Shown here in pieces: positions 8,637-15,980 of a stretch of DNA of 64,000 bases. This DNA comes from Mangrovimonas futianensis (GTDB lineage Bacteria > Bacteroidota > Bacteroidia > Flavobacteriales > Flavobacteriaceae): NCBI RefSeq assembly GCF_021245805.1, contig NZ_JAJJNF010000003.1, forward strand, positions 368,429-432,428. Reading direction: 5' to 3'. The first letter of the stretch is position 1, and each line of letters opens with the position of its first letter. The position numbers were made by a program, and so were the translations under genes. The notes under the pieces are model-generated. The model ran no database searches. It saw only the letters and a list, made by a program, of their open reading frames with translations, and had not been told where the DNA came from.

Positions 8637-8716
8637 AGTCTCCCTGAATTCATTCCAGGGTCTGTCTTTAAATGGTGTTCATAACAACGAGATACTGAAA
8701 CAAGTTAAGCATGACA
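8637..8716 (+). repeat. REP-like double-hairpin repeat, copy 3 (degenerate)
   Basis: Most diverged copy of the family at 5537 and 7950. The first hairpin is retained as CCCTG (8642-8646) with CAGGG (8656-8660). The second has decayed, reading GATACTGAAACAAGTTAAGC and then ATGACA. Same orientation as the other two. Confidence 0.75.
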
Positions 8717-8733
8717 AAAGGCTTTTAACAACG

Positions 8734-8797
8734 CATCCCATGGCAAGCAACCATCGTTTTTTCACAAGTAGGCGAGTGCAAACAATTGCTTATAGCC
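8734..8797 (-). repeat. Gene-end repeat with GCCTACTTGTGA core, copy A
   Basis: Read on the minus strand this element starts about 25 bp after the stop of the erythromycin-esterase-like gene: GGCTATAAGCAATTG, then GCCTACTTGTGAAAAAA, then GCCATGGGATG. Related elements follow the minus-strand genes ending at 10693 and 12854. AAGCAA near one end can pair with TTGCTT near the other, giving an imperfect long hairpin. Confidence 0.75.
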
Positions 8798-8822
8798 AAC
8801 TTGTTGTACACCATTTTATTTC

Positions 8823-10106
8823 TTAATTTAAGTTATAATCTGGCACTGAGATTTCTTTTACAAAAATTAAAGCATCATAAGTATCTGCATATACCTTATT
8901 AATTAATATCCTACTTAAAGATTTTGGTTGATATCCCCCACCGCCAATTAATAAATGTTTGGACTTCTCGTTGAAGAATTCCAAGCTTTTATCAAATTCA
9001 ATAAAATAAATGTCCTTGTCTACTAAAATCAAGGTTTCAGCATAAGTTTTTCTCACTGGCTTTTCTATATCATAAGTTTTCCAAGAACTCCCTTTCTGGT
9101 TAGTGATTAACCCGTTTATTTTTCCAAATCCAAAATCGAATCCTACTGCATAATAATCGTCACTATAATAATCTTTTAAATTACGGCCCAGATTAATAAT
9201 ATTACTACCGGTACTGTACATTTCTTTTTTATTAATGTGTTCGTTATGAGCCCATATAAATGCTTTGCCATTTTTAGATAAATTTTCTACAATATAGTTG
9301 ACATTTTCAAACATTTTTAAGTCTCTATATTCTGTGCTCTTGGGATATTCTTCTTTAACCAAAGAAGCATATTGCGTATAGCTAATCAAGTAATTTAAAC
9401 TTCTTAAAACATTTTTGTACGTCTCTCTTTTTAAGTTTGATTTAAGAATTTGTTGTTTAAGTTCGTTTAATTTAGGAAGCTGATTTTGCCACCAAGTTTC
9501 TTCTTTACCATAGTCTATTTTCTTATTTGCACAACTATCAGCAACGGCCAAAAGATTTTCGTCTATTGAGATATTAGCCTTATCAACAAACTCTCGAATC
9601 TCTTGATTAAGTTTTTTGCCTATTTGGATGTCCATACCATAAAACTGAATTTGTTCTTCTTTGGATTTGCCTTTGTTGTATGCCCTCATCCAGTGTAGAA
9701 GATTTACAATTTCTTTTGTATACCAAAATCCTATATTAAAATTTTCAGCAATCGTTTTTATATCCCCTTGGCCTCCGCTTATCCACTCATTAATTCCAGA
9801 TTCAGCTTGGTAAGATTCCTCCATTATAAACGTTTTAACACCATGATTTTTTACCAAATATTTAAAGAACTTGGCTTTTAGGTCAAAAAATTCTTTGGAG
9901 TTATGTGAGGCTTCTCCAAAACCATAAATTTTGGCGTTAGAAAACTTTTGAGGTGTATTTTGTTCAAATATTTTTAGTTCAGTATCAGGATTTGCATCTT
10001 CGATTTCTATGGAATTATTCGTTATTCTATTTATCGTTTCCTTTTTCTGAGAATATAGAAAGAGTGGTGAAATAAGAATAAAGAATGAAAGTAATTTTTT
10101 TTGCAA
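8823..10106 (-). CDS. Erythromycin esterase-like hydrolase, exported
   Basis: A 427-residue protein with a Sec signal peptide (LLSFFILISPLFLYSQ, cleavage near residue 20) and the erythromycin-esterase fold. Family residues are visible: E65 and H68 in GFGEASHNS, E96/E97 in FIMEES, FYGMDI at 155-160, and H287/H290 in IWAHNEHI, the positions used for hydrolysis in Ere/succinoglycan-biosynthesis-like proteins. Most chromosomal members of this superfamily in Bacteroidota have no demonstrated macrolide activity, so resistance should not be inferred; an ester or other hydrolase acting in the periplasm is the safest reading. Repeats flank both ends of the gene. Confidence 0.9.
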   Translation of the reverse strand: MQKKLLSFFILISPLFLYSQKKETINRITNNSIEIEDANPDTELKIFEQNTPQKFSNAKIYGFGEASHNSKEFFDLKAKFFKYLVKNHGVKTFIMEESYQAESGINEWISGGQGDIKTIAENFNIGFWYTKEIVNLLHWMRAYNKGKSKEEQIQFYGMDIQIGKKLNQEIREFVDKANISIDENLLAVADSCANKKIDYGKEETWWQNQLPKLNELKQQILKSNLKRETYKNVLRSLNYLISYTQYASLVKEEYPKSTEYRDLKMFENVNYIVENLSKNGKAFIWAHNEHINKKEMYSTGSNIINLGRNLKDYYSDDYYAVGFDFGFGKINGLITNQKGSSWKTYDIEKPVRKTYAETLILVDKDIYFIEFDKSLEFFNEKSKHLLIGGGGYQPKSLSRILINKVYADTYDALIFVKEISVPDYNLN

Positions 10107-10131
10107 AATGATTGTCTTAAAATGTACTTAC

Positions 10132-10152
10132 AACGGTTTGTGTATGGTTATG
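10132..10152. repeat. AACG(G/C)TTTGTGTAT intergenic motif, copy 2
   Basis: A 21-bp motif reading AACGGTTTGTGTATGGTTAT, about 25 bp upstream of the start of the minus-strand esterase-like gene. It matches the motif at 12782-12802 in 18 of 21 positions; a weaker relative lies at 7768. On the minus strand it reads ...ATACACAAACCGTT. Confidence 0.65.
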
Positions 10153-10270
10153 GACCTAATTTAGTAAAAAAGCACTTACGTACGGTTCATCTGCGAGGGT
10201 TTTCCGCGAAGAAAATAGGAAGCAATTTATTGTACTGGGTGTTGGCATGGGTTTTTGTATAATCTGTGAT

Positions 10271-10510
10271 TCAAGTCATTAATTTGGTCAGAATTAATCT
10301 CCAAAATCTGAACAGGATAATCATGGTCAAAGTAGCTAATCCATACATTAAAGTTCGGAAATTTAAAATCCAAAAATCTGCATATACCGTAAAATTCCAT
10401 CCAGGATAGATTGAAGCAAAAACATCACTCCGAATAAATTTCAGAATGAATCTAAATGAAATTAAAGTAAATAAAGTTGCTGTAACTCCTATTAACCTAG
10501 ATTTTGTCAT
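10271..10510 (-). CDS. Small membrane protein of unknown function
   Basis: A 79-residue hydrophobic protein with two predicted membrane helices, about residues 5-25 (LIGVTATLFTLISFRFIL) and 50-75 (FRTLMYGLATLTMIILFRFW), separated by a short aromatic loop with SIYPGWNFTVYADFW. Positively charged residues at both ends suggest cytoplasmic termini. No family recognised. It has its own start and stop and lies in a spacer-rich part of the accessory block between the TPR gene and the esterase-like gene. Support is limited to length, membrane pattern and co-orientation. Confidence 0.5.
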   Translation of the reverse strand: MTKSRLIGVTATLFTLISFRFILKFIRSDVFASIYPGWNFTVYADFWILNFRTLMYGLATLTMIILFRFWRLILTKLMT

Positions 10511-10627
10511 TTTTTAATGAATGCCAACAAGTCTATAAAACACCTGTCATTTAATTTACCTATAGACCCCTAAATTAACTAAATTTCCTGCAAACAACCC
10601 ATAGCCAAACTAAGGCTTTTCATTGAC

Positions 10628-10691
10628 CATCCCATGGCTAGTAGCAATCATTTTTTCACAAGTAGGCGTGTGCCAGCAATCGTTACCAGCC
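10628..10691 (-). repeat. Gene-end repeat with GCCTACTTGTGA core, copy B
   Basis: On the minus strand it begins directly after the stop codon of the TPR gene ending at 10693: GGCTGGTAACGATTGCTGG, then GCCTACTTGTGAAAAAA, then TGATTGCTACTAGCCATGGG. It shares its centre and right part with copy A at 8734-8797, including the whole 17-bp core. In all three copies known here the element directly follows, or overlaps, the 3' end of a minus-strand gene. Confidence 0.78.
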
Positions 10692-10692
10692 T

Positions 10693-11838
10693 TTAGTTAT
10701 TTCTTTTGGCAGGTCTTGAACTTGCTCCAGCTTTTATTTTATCCTCAAGTACCAGAATTACCAACTTCCTCAAATCTTCATAATTGTAGTCCGCTTCAAG
10801 TCCATAGGAAAAAGTGGAGTGCGTTCCATTATTATCCATGCCAAGTATATATTTGGGTCCACCCAATTCAACCGAAATCGGGGAGTTCTCTGTTTGAATT
10901 GTAAATTCGGTTTTCCCACTTTCTTTATTAGTTACATAAAATACATGTTTATAATATAAGTTGCCTTCATTTTCGGCAAATCGCTCAAACGCAAAAATGT
11001 ACTTATCCTCCCAGTCAAATTGGTCAAAGCAAAACTGATCTTTCAAGTCGTCTTTTAGTATCCCTTTATTATAAGCCTCATATAATTGATCCTTTAGCGG
11101 TTTTGCCTGCTCGTAATCCTTTTTGCCATAGTAAACCTGAACTAATTTTGCAATGGAATGATAGTCATTGGGTACCAATTCATTCAGCTCTTTGAATGCT
11201 AATTCAGCTTTGTCATAATCCTGATTCAAATATTCATAAAGTCCAATATTGTATAACGCATTTATATACGATTCCGATTCTTTAGATATAGTTTCTTTTG
11301 ATATGTAATAAGCCTCCAAAGCATTCTTTGGCTGGTTCAATTCCGCATAGATTTGTGGAATCATGGTAAAGGGGCGGTCAATTGGCTCCTTTTTTTCAGT
11401 GGCTGTTATGTATGCATTAAGGGCATCCTCATATTTTTCTTGACTAATAAAAGAATCTCCTAAACCACTGTAATAATTTGAATCTGTAGAATCTAATGCG
11501 ATGGCTTTATAAAAAGACGCTATGGCATTGTCATATTGCCCTATATAATTAAGAGTCATACCTTTTATAAAGTAGGCATCAGGGTCTATGCTGTCCTTTT
11601 GAATGGACATATCCATTAACTCCAATACTTTATGGTCATTCGCTTGCATATAATAAGCCATCGCAACATAGAAAATTGCTTTAGCTGGATACGCACTTAC
11701 TTTATCAGAATGTTCGGAAATTATAACATTATATTTTTCCTCATGATAAGCTTTTTCTAGTTCCGAAGTAATCTCCTCTTGGGCATATTGGTTGGTACTA
11801 AAAAGGCAAATGGTTAATATGAATAAGAGTTTTTTCAT
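10693..11838 (-). CDS. Exported TPR-repeat protein
   Basis: A 381-residue protein with a Sec signal peptide (LLFILTICLFSTNQYAQ, cleavage near 19-20) followed by tandem tetratricopeptide repeats from about 25 to 255. Recognisable repeat cores include PDAYFIKGMTLNYIGQYDNA, YYSGLGDSFISQEKYEDALN and YNIGLYEYLNQDYDKAELAF. Such repeats are protein-docking scaffolds. The last ~120 residues form a separate beta-rich domain of unknown type (KIYGF-like strands absent; contains FYVTNKESGKTEFTIQ). Probably periplasmic. A stand-alone gene with spacers on both sides; copy B of the gene-end repeat begins at its stop codon. Confidence 0.88.
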   Translation of the reverse strand: MKKLLFILTICLFSTNQYAQEEITSELEKAYHEEKYNVIISEHSDKVSAYPAKAIFYVAMAYYMQANDHKVLELMDMSIQKDSIDPDAYFIKGMTLNYIGQYDNAIASFYKAIALDSTDSNYYSGLGDSFISQEKYEDALNAYITATEKKEPIDRPFTMIPQIYAELNQPKNALEAYYISKETISKESESYINALYNIGLYEYLNQDYDKAELAFKELNELVPNDYHSIAKLVQVYYGKKDYEQAKPLKDQLYEAYNKGILKDDLKDQFCFDQFDWEDKYIFAFERFAENEGNLYYKHVFYVTNKESGKTEFTIQTENSPISVELGGPKYILGMDNNGTHSTFSYGLEADYNYEDLRKLVILVLEDKIKAGASSRPAKRNN

Positions 11839-11941
11839 AAGTGCAGGTTGTAGTTTGTATTTGGTGTTTGAAAATCCATTAGCATTCTCATAATTAATGG
11901 AGAAGAAGCAATTGCTTTAAGACATAATTAAGCATTGTATT

Positions 11942-12772
11942 TTAATAGGCAATTTGTAAAGTCTTTCCATCTAAGAACTTCCCTTTTGATTCGGTAATTT
12001 TTAGTTTTTGTTCAGCCGATACCCCAATTGTTTCACCATCTTTAAGCGTCACGTTATAGGCTATAACATAATAAGCTAAATTGAATATCATTTCATTCAA
12101 ATTTTCTATGGAGTTTTTAGACTCAACAATTTCCATTTCCATTTTACCAAAGTCAGCAAGTCCATATGTGTATGCAGATTGTTTTCCGTTTTCTGTTCTT
12201 AAACCAAAGTAAATCCAGTTGTACAAAGGAAGGTCTTCTTCACTCATCATTTTTACATTCTCTTGATAGAAATCCTTTTTTATAACTAATGTTCTACTTC
12301 CCATATAAATTCCCATTGCTTTGCTATTATTCATAACTGAAGAGGCAATTTTACTATATAACAAGTTTTCATGAACTGGATTTTTTCCTGCATTCATAAT
12401 TGATAAGACAATATGGCCTTTGTGTTTAGATGTCTCTTCAACTCCATTTTCCCAGAAATAATTATATGAAGCTGTTCTCTCAACCTCTCCTTCTGGAATT
12501 GCAACTGGAATATGAGCTATAGCAACATTGTAATCTTCAATTACTAATACCGCAGTTTTGTTATCAGCGTCACTGTCATTTACTTTTAGTTTCCATTTTG
12601 TCTTTAATTCATTTACAGTTCCCTTTAAATCAAATGAATTTGGGTCTTCTAAAAGAATCATTCCTAAAATTGGTGAATTTGTGTTTGACTCGGTCTTTTT
12701 CTCCTTTGTTAGAAAGCTAAATAATCCCATAGAAAGAATTCCGATACATATAATGGTTAGTGATTTTCTCAT
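11942..12772 (-). CDS. DUF4261-like exported protein
   Basis: A 276-residue protein with an N-terminal signal/anchor (LTIICIGILSMGLFSFL). The mature part follows the pattern I associate with DUF4261: an opening strand ILGMILLEDPNSFD, then VAIAHIPVAIPEGEVERTA, a histidine-containing HKGHIVLSIMNAG segment, a repeated-helix part VHENLLYSKIASSVM, then MGIYMGSRTLVI and a C-terminal GLADFGKMEMEIVES half. Function of the family is unknown. Family naming is from memory and should be confirmed by profile search. An AACGCTTTGTGTAT motif lies 10 bp upstream of its start. Confidence 0.75.
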   Translation of the reverse strand: MRKSLTIICIGILSMGLFSFLTKEKKTESNTNSPILGMILLEDPNSFDLKGTVNELKTKWKLKVNDSDADNKTAVLVIEDYNVAIAHIPVAIPEGEVERTASYNYFWENGVEETSKHKGHIVLSIMNAGKNPVHENLLYSKIASSVMNNSKAMGIYMGSRTLVIKKDFYQENVKMMSEEDLPLYNWIYFGLRTENGKQSAYTYGLADFGKMEMEIVESKNSIENLNEMIFNLAYYVIAYNVTLKDGETIGVSAEQKLKITESKGKFLDGKTLQIAY

Positions 12773-12781
12773 ATTGTGTTG

Positions 12782-12802
12782 AACGCTTTGTGTATAGTTT
12801 TG
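12782..12802. repeat. AACG(G/C)TTTGTGTAT intergenic motif, copy 3
   Basis: Reads AACGCTTTGTGTATAGTTTT on the plus strand, ten bases upstream of the start codon of the minus-strand DUF4261-like gene. It differs from the motif at 10132-10152 at only three positions. It forms the distal end of a spacer whose other end is the gene-end repeat at 12811-12876. Confidence 0.65.
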
Positions 12803-12810
12803 TTTGACGA

Positions 12811-12876
12811 AAATTCAAAGCCATAATCATAAGTAGGCCAGAACAGGCCATTACTAATAGCCATTGTTGTGTGTAG
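12811..12876 (-). repeat. Gene-end repeat, copy C, overlapping a stop codon
   Basis: On the minus strand: ACAACAATGGCTATTAGTAA, then GGCCTACTTATGA, then ATGGCTTTGAA. It matches copy A over ACAACAA...TGGCTAT and the CCTACTT(G/A)TGA core. The first part lies inside the coding region of the gene ending at 12854: the codons for its last residues (HNNGY) and its TAG stop are supplied by the repeat. Confidence 0.68.
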
Positions 12877-13924
12877 TTTTTTCACAGTTATTTTTTAATA
12901 ATTCGATTCCTCTTTTTTGTCCTAGTTCAGATAGTTCATTCCAATCTTTACAAGCTAATTCTAATTTTCCCAATTTATAGTAAATAGCTGCTCTATTATA
13001 AAGGGCATCTATGTTTTTAGGATCTAGCGAATAACTTTTAGAAAAGTTTTTTATTGAGTTATCATAATCTTTATTCTGATAAGACTTTATTCCTTTGTTA
13101 AAATAGCCTCTAGCTTCTCGAATTATTCTTAAATCTCCACCATAAAAATGGTCTAATTGATAAAAAGAATCAGTGAAAAACTTCATTGAAATTCCACGAA
13201 AAGTCTTGGTTTTTTCATCTTTCAAAACAAAGGGCATTTCTAATCTTTCAAGGTGTTTGAATCTATCTGTATTCCAAAGAATATAAGATTTGTCAATTAC
13301 TTTTTTTACTCTTTCAATTTTGGATGAATCAGAAGTATCAGAGTAATTTACTAAAGTACTTACCTTTTTATTTTTTAAATCAATGGTTATAACTCCTTTA
13401 GCTTTGAAGTTACTATGTTTGTTCTTAAAAGCATTGTTTAACTCTAAAATTAAACTGGACTTTAAAGTTGGTGTGTAAAATTCATTTGCAATCTGATTTT
13501 TACTTTTCCCTTTTGCTTCTTTAATTTCATTAAATAGCTTTTGTTCTCTGACGAAAAAAAATCTCTTCAACTTGTCATTGTCCATTCCGCTAATCGATTG
13601 ACAAAGTATTAGAGTGTCATTTTTTATTTTTTCAATTTCATAGCCAGAAGTTGAAGATGTTTTGATGAAATTTTGATTTATTGAGAATGGAAAACAACTC
13701 TTGTTAACTCGATGAGTTGGATTGCCATTTGTGCACATTTCCATTTTTTTAAAGCTATAATTTACATAAGAAGAATCAGTTAAAAATCTATCAATTAAAT
13801 TACTGCCATCTTTCATCTCGATCTTATATTTAATCCACTCGCCATACAATTCCGAAGTGTTGATTGTTTGACAATATGATTTGATTGAGATAAGTATAAG
13901 TATTAAAAGTACGTCTTTTGTCAT
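12854..13924 (-). CDS. Exported protein with C-terminal TPR repeats
   Basis: A 356-residue protein with a Sec signal peptide (LLILILISIKSYCQ). The N-terminal half (about 20-125) is beta-rich and begins ELYGEWIKYKIEMKDGS, like lipocalin-type domains of Bacteroidota that start with a 'GxW' strand; that likeness is only suggestive. The C-terminal ~95 residues hold two TPR-type repeats (YFNKGIKSYQNKDYDNSIKN; ALYNRAAIYYKLGKLELACK). The last residues (THNNGY) fall within an intergenic repeat element, so the C-terminus may have been set by insertion of, or recombination at, that element. Unrecognised overall. Confidence 0.8.
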   Translation of the reverse strand: MTKDVLLILILISIKSYCQTINTSELYGEWIKYKIEMKDGSNLIDRFLTDSSYVNYSFKKMEMCTNGNPTHRVNKSCFPFSINQNFIKTSSTSGYEIEKIKNDTLILCQSISGMDNDKLKRFFFVREQKLFNEIKEAKGKSKNQIANEFYTPTLKSSLILELNNAFKNKHSNFKAKGVITIDLKNKKVSTLVNYSDTSDSSKIERVKKVIDKSYILWNTDRFKHLERLEMPFVLKDEKTKTFRGISMKFFTDSFYQLDHFYGGDLRIIREARGYFNKGIKSYQNKDYDNSIKNFSKSYSLDPKNIDALYNRAAIYYKLGKLELACKDWNELSELGQKRGIELLKNNCEKTTHNNGY

Positions 13925-14144
13925 TCTTTAAATTACTAACAAAAAGTGTTTAAACACACCTACTGTGTTTATTCTTACAATAGAACCGTCTAATTAAATA
14001 AATTTCTTACAAAAACTTGATGTTATTGTCGTCTTTTTAAATTTTTTGGGTTCCATCTAGCATGGTTTCCCTAAATCACCCAACTAGGTATTACCCATCC
14101 ATTCTAGAGGTTTGCATGCTTTAAATTAAAATATAATTGCCATC

Positions 14145-14273
14145 ATGACCTTACAAGAAACTATAAAGCCTTTGTTCTTAGAGGAGAGGTGTAAGCATAA
14201 CCAAAAAAGGAGAGCTATCAAAAGACATTGGAAGGAAAAACGTTTTAATTTGTATGTTCTAATTGAACAATAA
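14145..14273 (+). CDS. Possible very small basic protein
   Basis: ATG to TAA open frame of 42 residues, MTLQETIKPLFLEERC... ending YVLIEQ, with a strongly basic middle (KHNQKRRAIKRHWKEKR). It lies alone in a 510-bp gap. No family recognised, no clear promoter or ribosome-binding signal, and small ORFs of this length occur by chance. The clustered basic residues would fit a nucleic-acid-binding peptide, which is conjecture. Confidence 0.3.
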   Translation: MTLQETIKPLFLEERCKHNQKRRAIKRHWKEKRFNLYVLIEQ

Positions 14274-14404
14274 ACTGTTCCTAAGCATTTTCATTGGTAG
14301 AGTGAAGTAGTGGGCATCTTTAGCATGACCAAACCATGTAAACCATCACAAAAAACACTCCCAACCAAACAGCTTCCTAACTTCCTTCTTAAGTTCAAAA
14401 CTTG

Positions 14405-14412
14405 TATCTTTG
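14405..14412 (+). promoter_or_regulatory. -7 promoter element of the cyclophilin-FKBP gene
   Basis: TATCTTTG matches the Bacteroidota -7 consensus TAnnTTTG, 22 bp upstream of the ATG at 14435. No good TTTG is visible at the -33 position (the sequence there is CTTCC), so the promoter is weak or activator-dependent. Confidence 0.6.
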
Positions 14413-14434
14413 CACCTCATTTAAAAACAAGAAC

Positions 14435-15367
14435 ATGCAAGACGGATTATATGCAAAATTCCAAACCCCAAAGGGAGATATCCTAGTTAACTTGGAATTT
14501 GAAAAAACCCCAGGTACCGTAGGAAACTTTGTGGCCTTGGCAGAAGGAAATTTGGAAAACGAAGCCAGACCGCAAGGAAAACCTTATTATGATGGCTTGA
14601 AATTTCACCGCGTCATTCCAGATTTTATGATTCAAGGCGGTTGCCCTCAAGGCACCGGTTCTGGTAACCCAGGATACCAGTTTGATGACGAGTTCCACCC
14701 CGATTTAAAACACGATGGCCCAGGGGTACTTTCTATGGCCAATGCCGGACCGGGCACTAACGGAAGCCAATTTTTTATCACCCACGTAGAAACCCCATGG
14801 TTGGATAACAATCATACCGTTTTTGGGAAAGTGGTAGAAGGCCAAGACGTAGTAGATGCTATTGCTCAAGGTGATACCATAGACCACGTTGAGATCATTC
14901 GTCAAGGTGAAGCTGCAGAAAAGTTCCACGCCGTAGAGGCTTTTAGAACCTTTGAAGGGGCTCGTGAAAAAAGACTTTTAGAAGAACAAGCTGCTAGAGA
15001 AGCCGAGTTGGATAAGTTGGCAGCAGGTTTCAAAAGAACAGATAGTGGTCTACGTTACCAAATATTACAAGAAGGTTCTGGTAAAGCAGCCCAAAAAGGA
15101 CAAACTGTTTCAGTACACTACAAAGGGCAATTGGCCGATGGAACTGTATTTGACTCTTCATACAAAAGAAATGCACCTATTGATTTTCCATTAGGAGTAG
15201 GACAAGTGATTCCAGGATGGGATGAAGGTATCGGTCTATTGAAGGTAGGTGATAAGGCTCGTTTGGTGATCCCAAGTGATTTGGGTTATGGTGCCAGAGG
15301 TGCTGGAGGTGTTATTCCTCCTAATGCTACTTTGGTATTTGATGTCGAACTTGTGGATGTGAAATAA
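14435..15367 (+). CDS. Dual-domain peptidyl-prolyl isomerase: cyclophilin fused to FKBP
   Basis: A 310-residue protein joining two unrelated prolyl isomerase folds. Residues 1-157 are a cyclophilin: FHRVIPDFMIQGG (catalytic R59), GPGTNGSQFFIT, and WLDNNHTVFGKVVEG. Residues 160-197 form a charged helix linker (AREKRLLEEQAAREAELDKL). Residues 202-310 are an FKBP domain with VSVHYKGQLADGTVFDSS, VIPGWDEGI, LGYGARGAGGVIPPNATLVF; the pocket residues Y229, F239, D240, V258, I259, W262, Y285 and F302 are present. Both active sites therefore look intact. No signal peptide: cytoplasmic. Start taken at MQDGLY because upstream codons precede the cyclophilin fold and overlap the promoter region. Dual-family immunophilins are known from a few bacteria and protists. 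Confidence 0.95.
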   Translation: MQDGLYAKFQTPKGDILVNLEFEKTPGTVGNFVALAEGNLENEARPQGKPYYDGLKFHRVIPDFMIQGGCPQGTGSGNPGYQFDDEFHPDLKHDGPGVLSMANAGPGTNGSQFFITHVETPWLDNNHTVFGKVVEGQDVVDAIAQGDTIDHVEIIRQGEAAEKFHAVEAFRTFEGAREKRLLEEQAAREAELDKLAAGFKRTDSGLRYQILQEGSGKAAQKGQTVSVHYKGQLADGTVFDSSYKRNAPIDFPLGVGQVIPGWDEGIGLLKVGDKARLVIPSDLGYGARGAGGVIPPNATLVFDVELVDVK

Positions 15368-15393
15368 GAAGCTCGCGCTTTATATAAAACGTT

Positions 15394-15424
15394 AAAAAGC
15401 TGTTCCAAATGAACAGCTTTTTTT
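15394..15424 (+). terminator. Intrinsic terminator after the prolyl isomerase gene
   Basis: Perfect 12-bp stem AAAAAGCTGTTC / GAACAGCTTTTT with loop CAAAT, followed by further T residues. It ends ten bases before the next start codon, so the following gene needs its own promoter or relies on read-through. Confidence 0.9.
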
Positions 15425-15434
15425 AATTTTAGGT

Positions 15435-15980
15435 ATGACCGAAGCGCAACTGGAAAAACTGAAATATCCCATAGGTAACTTTGAGCTACCTAACACGATT
15501 ACCCCGGAACATATCGAGGAATGGATAGATGTATTGGAGACCTTTCCCAAAAGATTGACACTTTTGGTACGTCCGTTAACAGACGAGCAATTGGAAACCC
15601 CATACAGACCTTATGGTTGGACGGTTAGGCAATTGATTCACCACATTGCAGACAGTCACCACCACAGCTACGCTCGATTTAAATGGTCCCTTACCGAAAA
15701 CAAGCCGGTCATCAAGGCTTATTATGAAGACCGATGGGCTGATTTGTTTGATTCAAAAACTGCACCCATACAATTGTCACTTGATCACTTGACGGCAGTC
15801 CATGGCAAGTTGGTATATCTATTAAAAGGTTTGTCTCCCGAAGATTTTGAGAAGTCCTTTATTCATCCAGAAACCCACAGTGAGATTCCTTTAAAAGTCA
15901 ATCTTGGTATGTACTCGTGGCACAGTTTGCATCACTATGCCCACATTGAGCACTTAATCATTAGAAACCACTGGCACTAA
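15435..15980 (+). CDS. YfiT-like DinB-family metal-dependent protein
   Basis: A 181-residue four-helix DinB/YfiT protein. B. subtilis YfiT-type proteins bind a divalent metal with three histidines, and relatives are thiol (bacillithiol) S-transferases. Present here are the family opening KYPIGNFELPNTITPEHIEE, GWTVRQLIHHIADSHHHSY (first metal histidine in HHIADSH) and the C-terminal YSWHSLHHYAHIEHL supplying the other ligands. Length is normal and no signal peptide is present. Whether this organism makes bacillithiol cannot be judged here. Its stop codon touches the stop of the convergent thiol-protein gene with no spacer. Confidence 0.9.
   Translation: MTEAQLEKLKYPIGNFELPNTITPEHIEEWIDVLETFPKRLTLLVRPLTDEQLETPYRPYGWTVRQLIHHIADSHHHSYARFKWSLTENKPVIKAYYEDRWADLFDSKTAPIQLSLDHLTAVHGKLVYLLKGLSPEDFEKSFIHPETHSEIPLKVNLGMYSWHSLHHYAHIEHLIIRNHWH

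Larger units (their letters stand above)
13925..14434. other. 510-bp junction between accessory block and housekeeping genes
   Basis: This divergent gap separates the minus-strand accessory run from the plus-strand peptidyl-prolyl isomerase gene. It contains a possible 42-codon ORF (14145-14273) and, at its right end, a -7 promoter element for the isomerase gene. No repeat of the families seen further left and no RNA gene was recognised in it. Confidence 0.55.

Noticed and set aside
8823..10106. Macrolide resistance gene
   Set aside because: The protein has the erythromycin-esterase fold, but chromosomal members in this phylum are diverse and exported; the sequence alone does not support a resistance function.
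8734..12876. Canonical integron attC sites in the accessory block
   Set aside because: I looked for the simple-site pair RYYYAAC / GTTRRRY at the spacer ends. ACAAC- and GTTGT-like ends occur but do not fit the consensus strictly, and no integrase is in the window; kept only as a cassette-like hypothesis.
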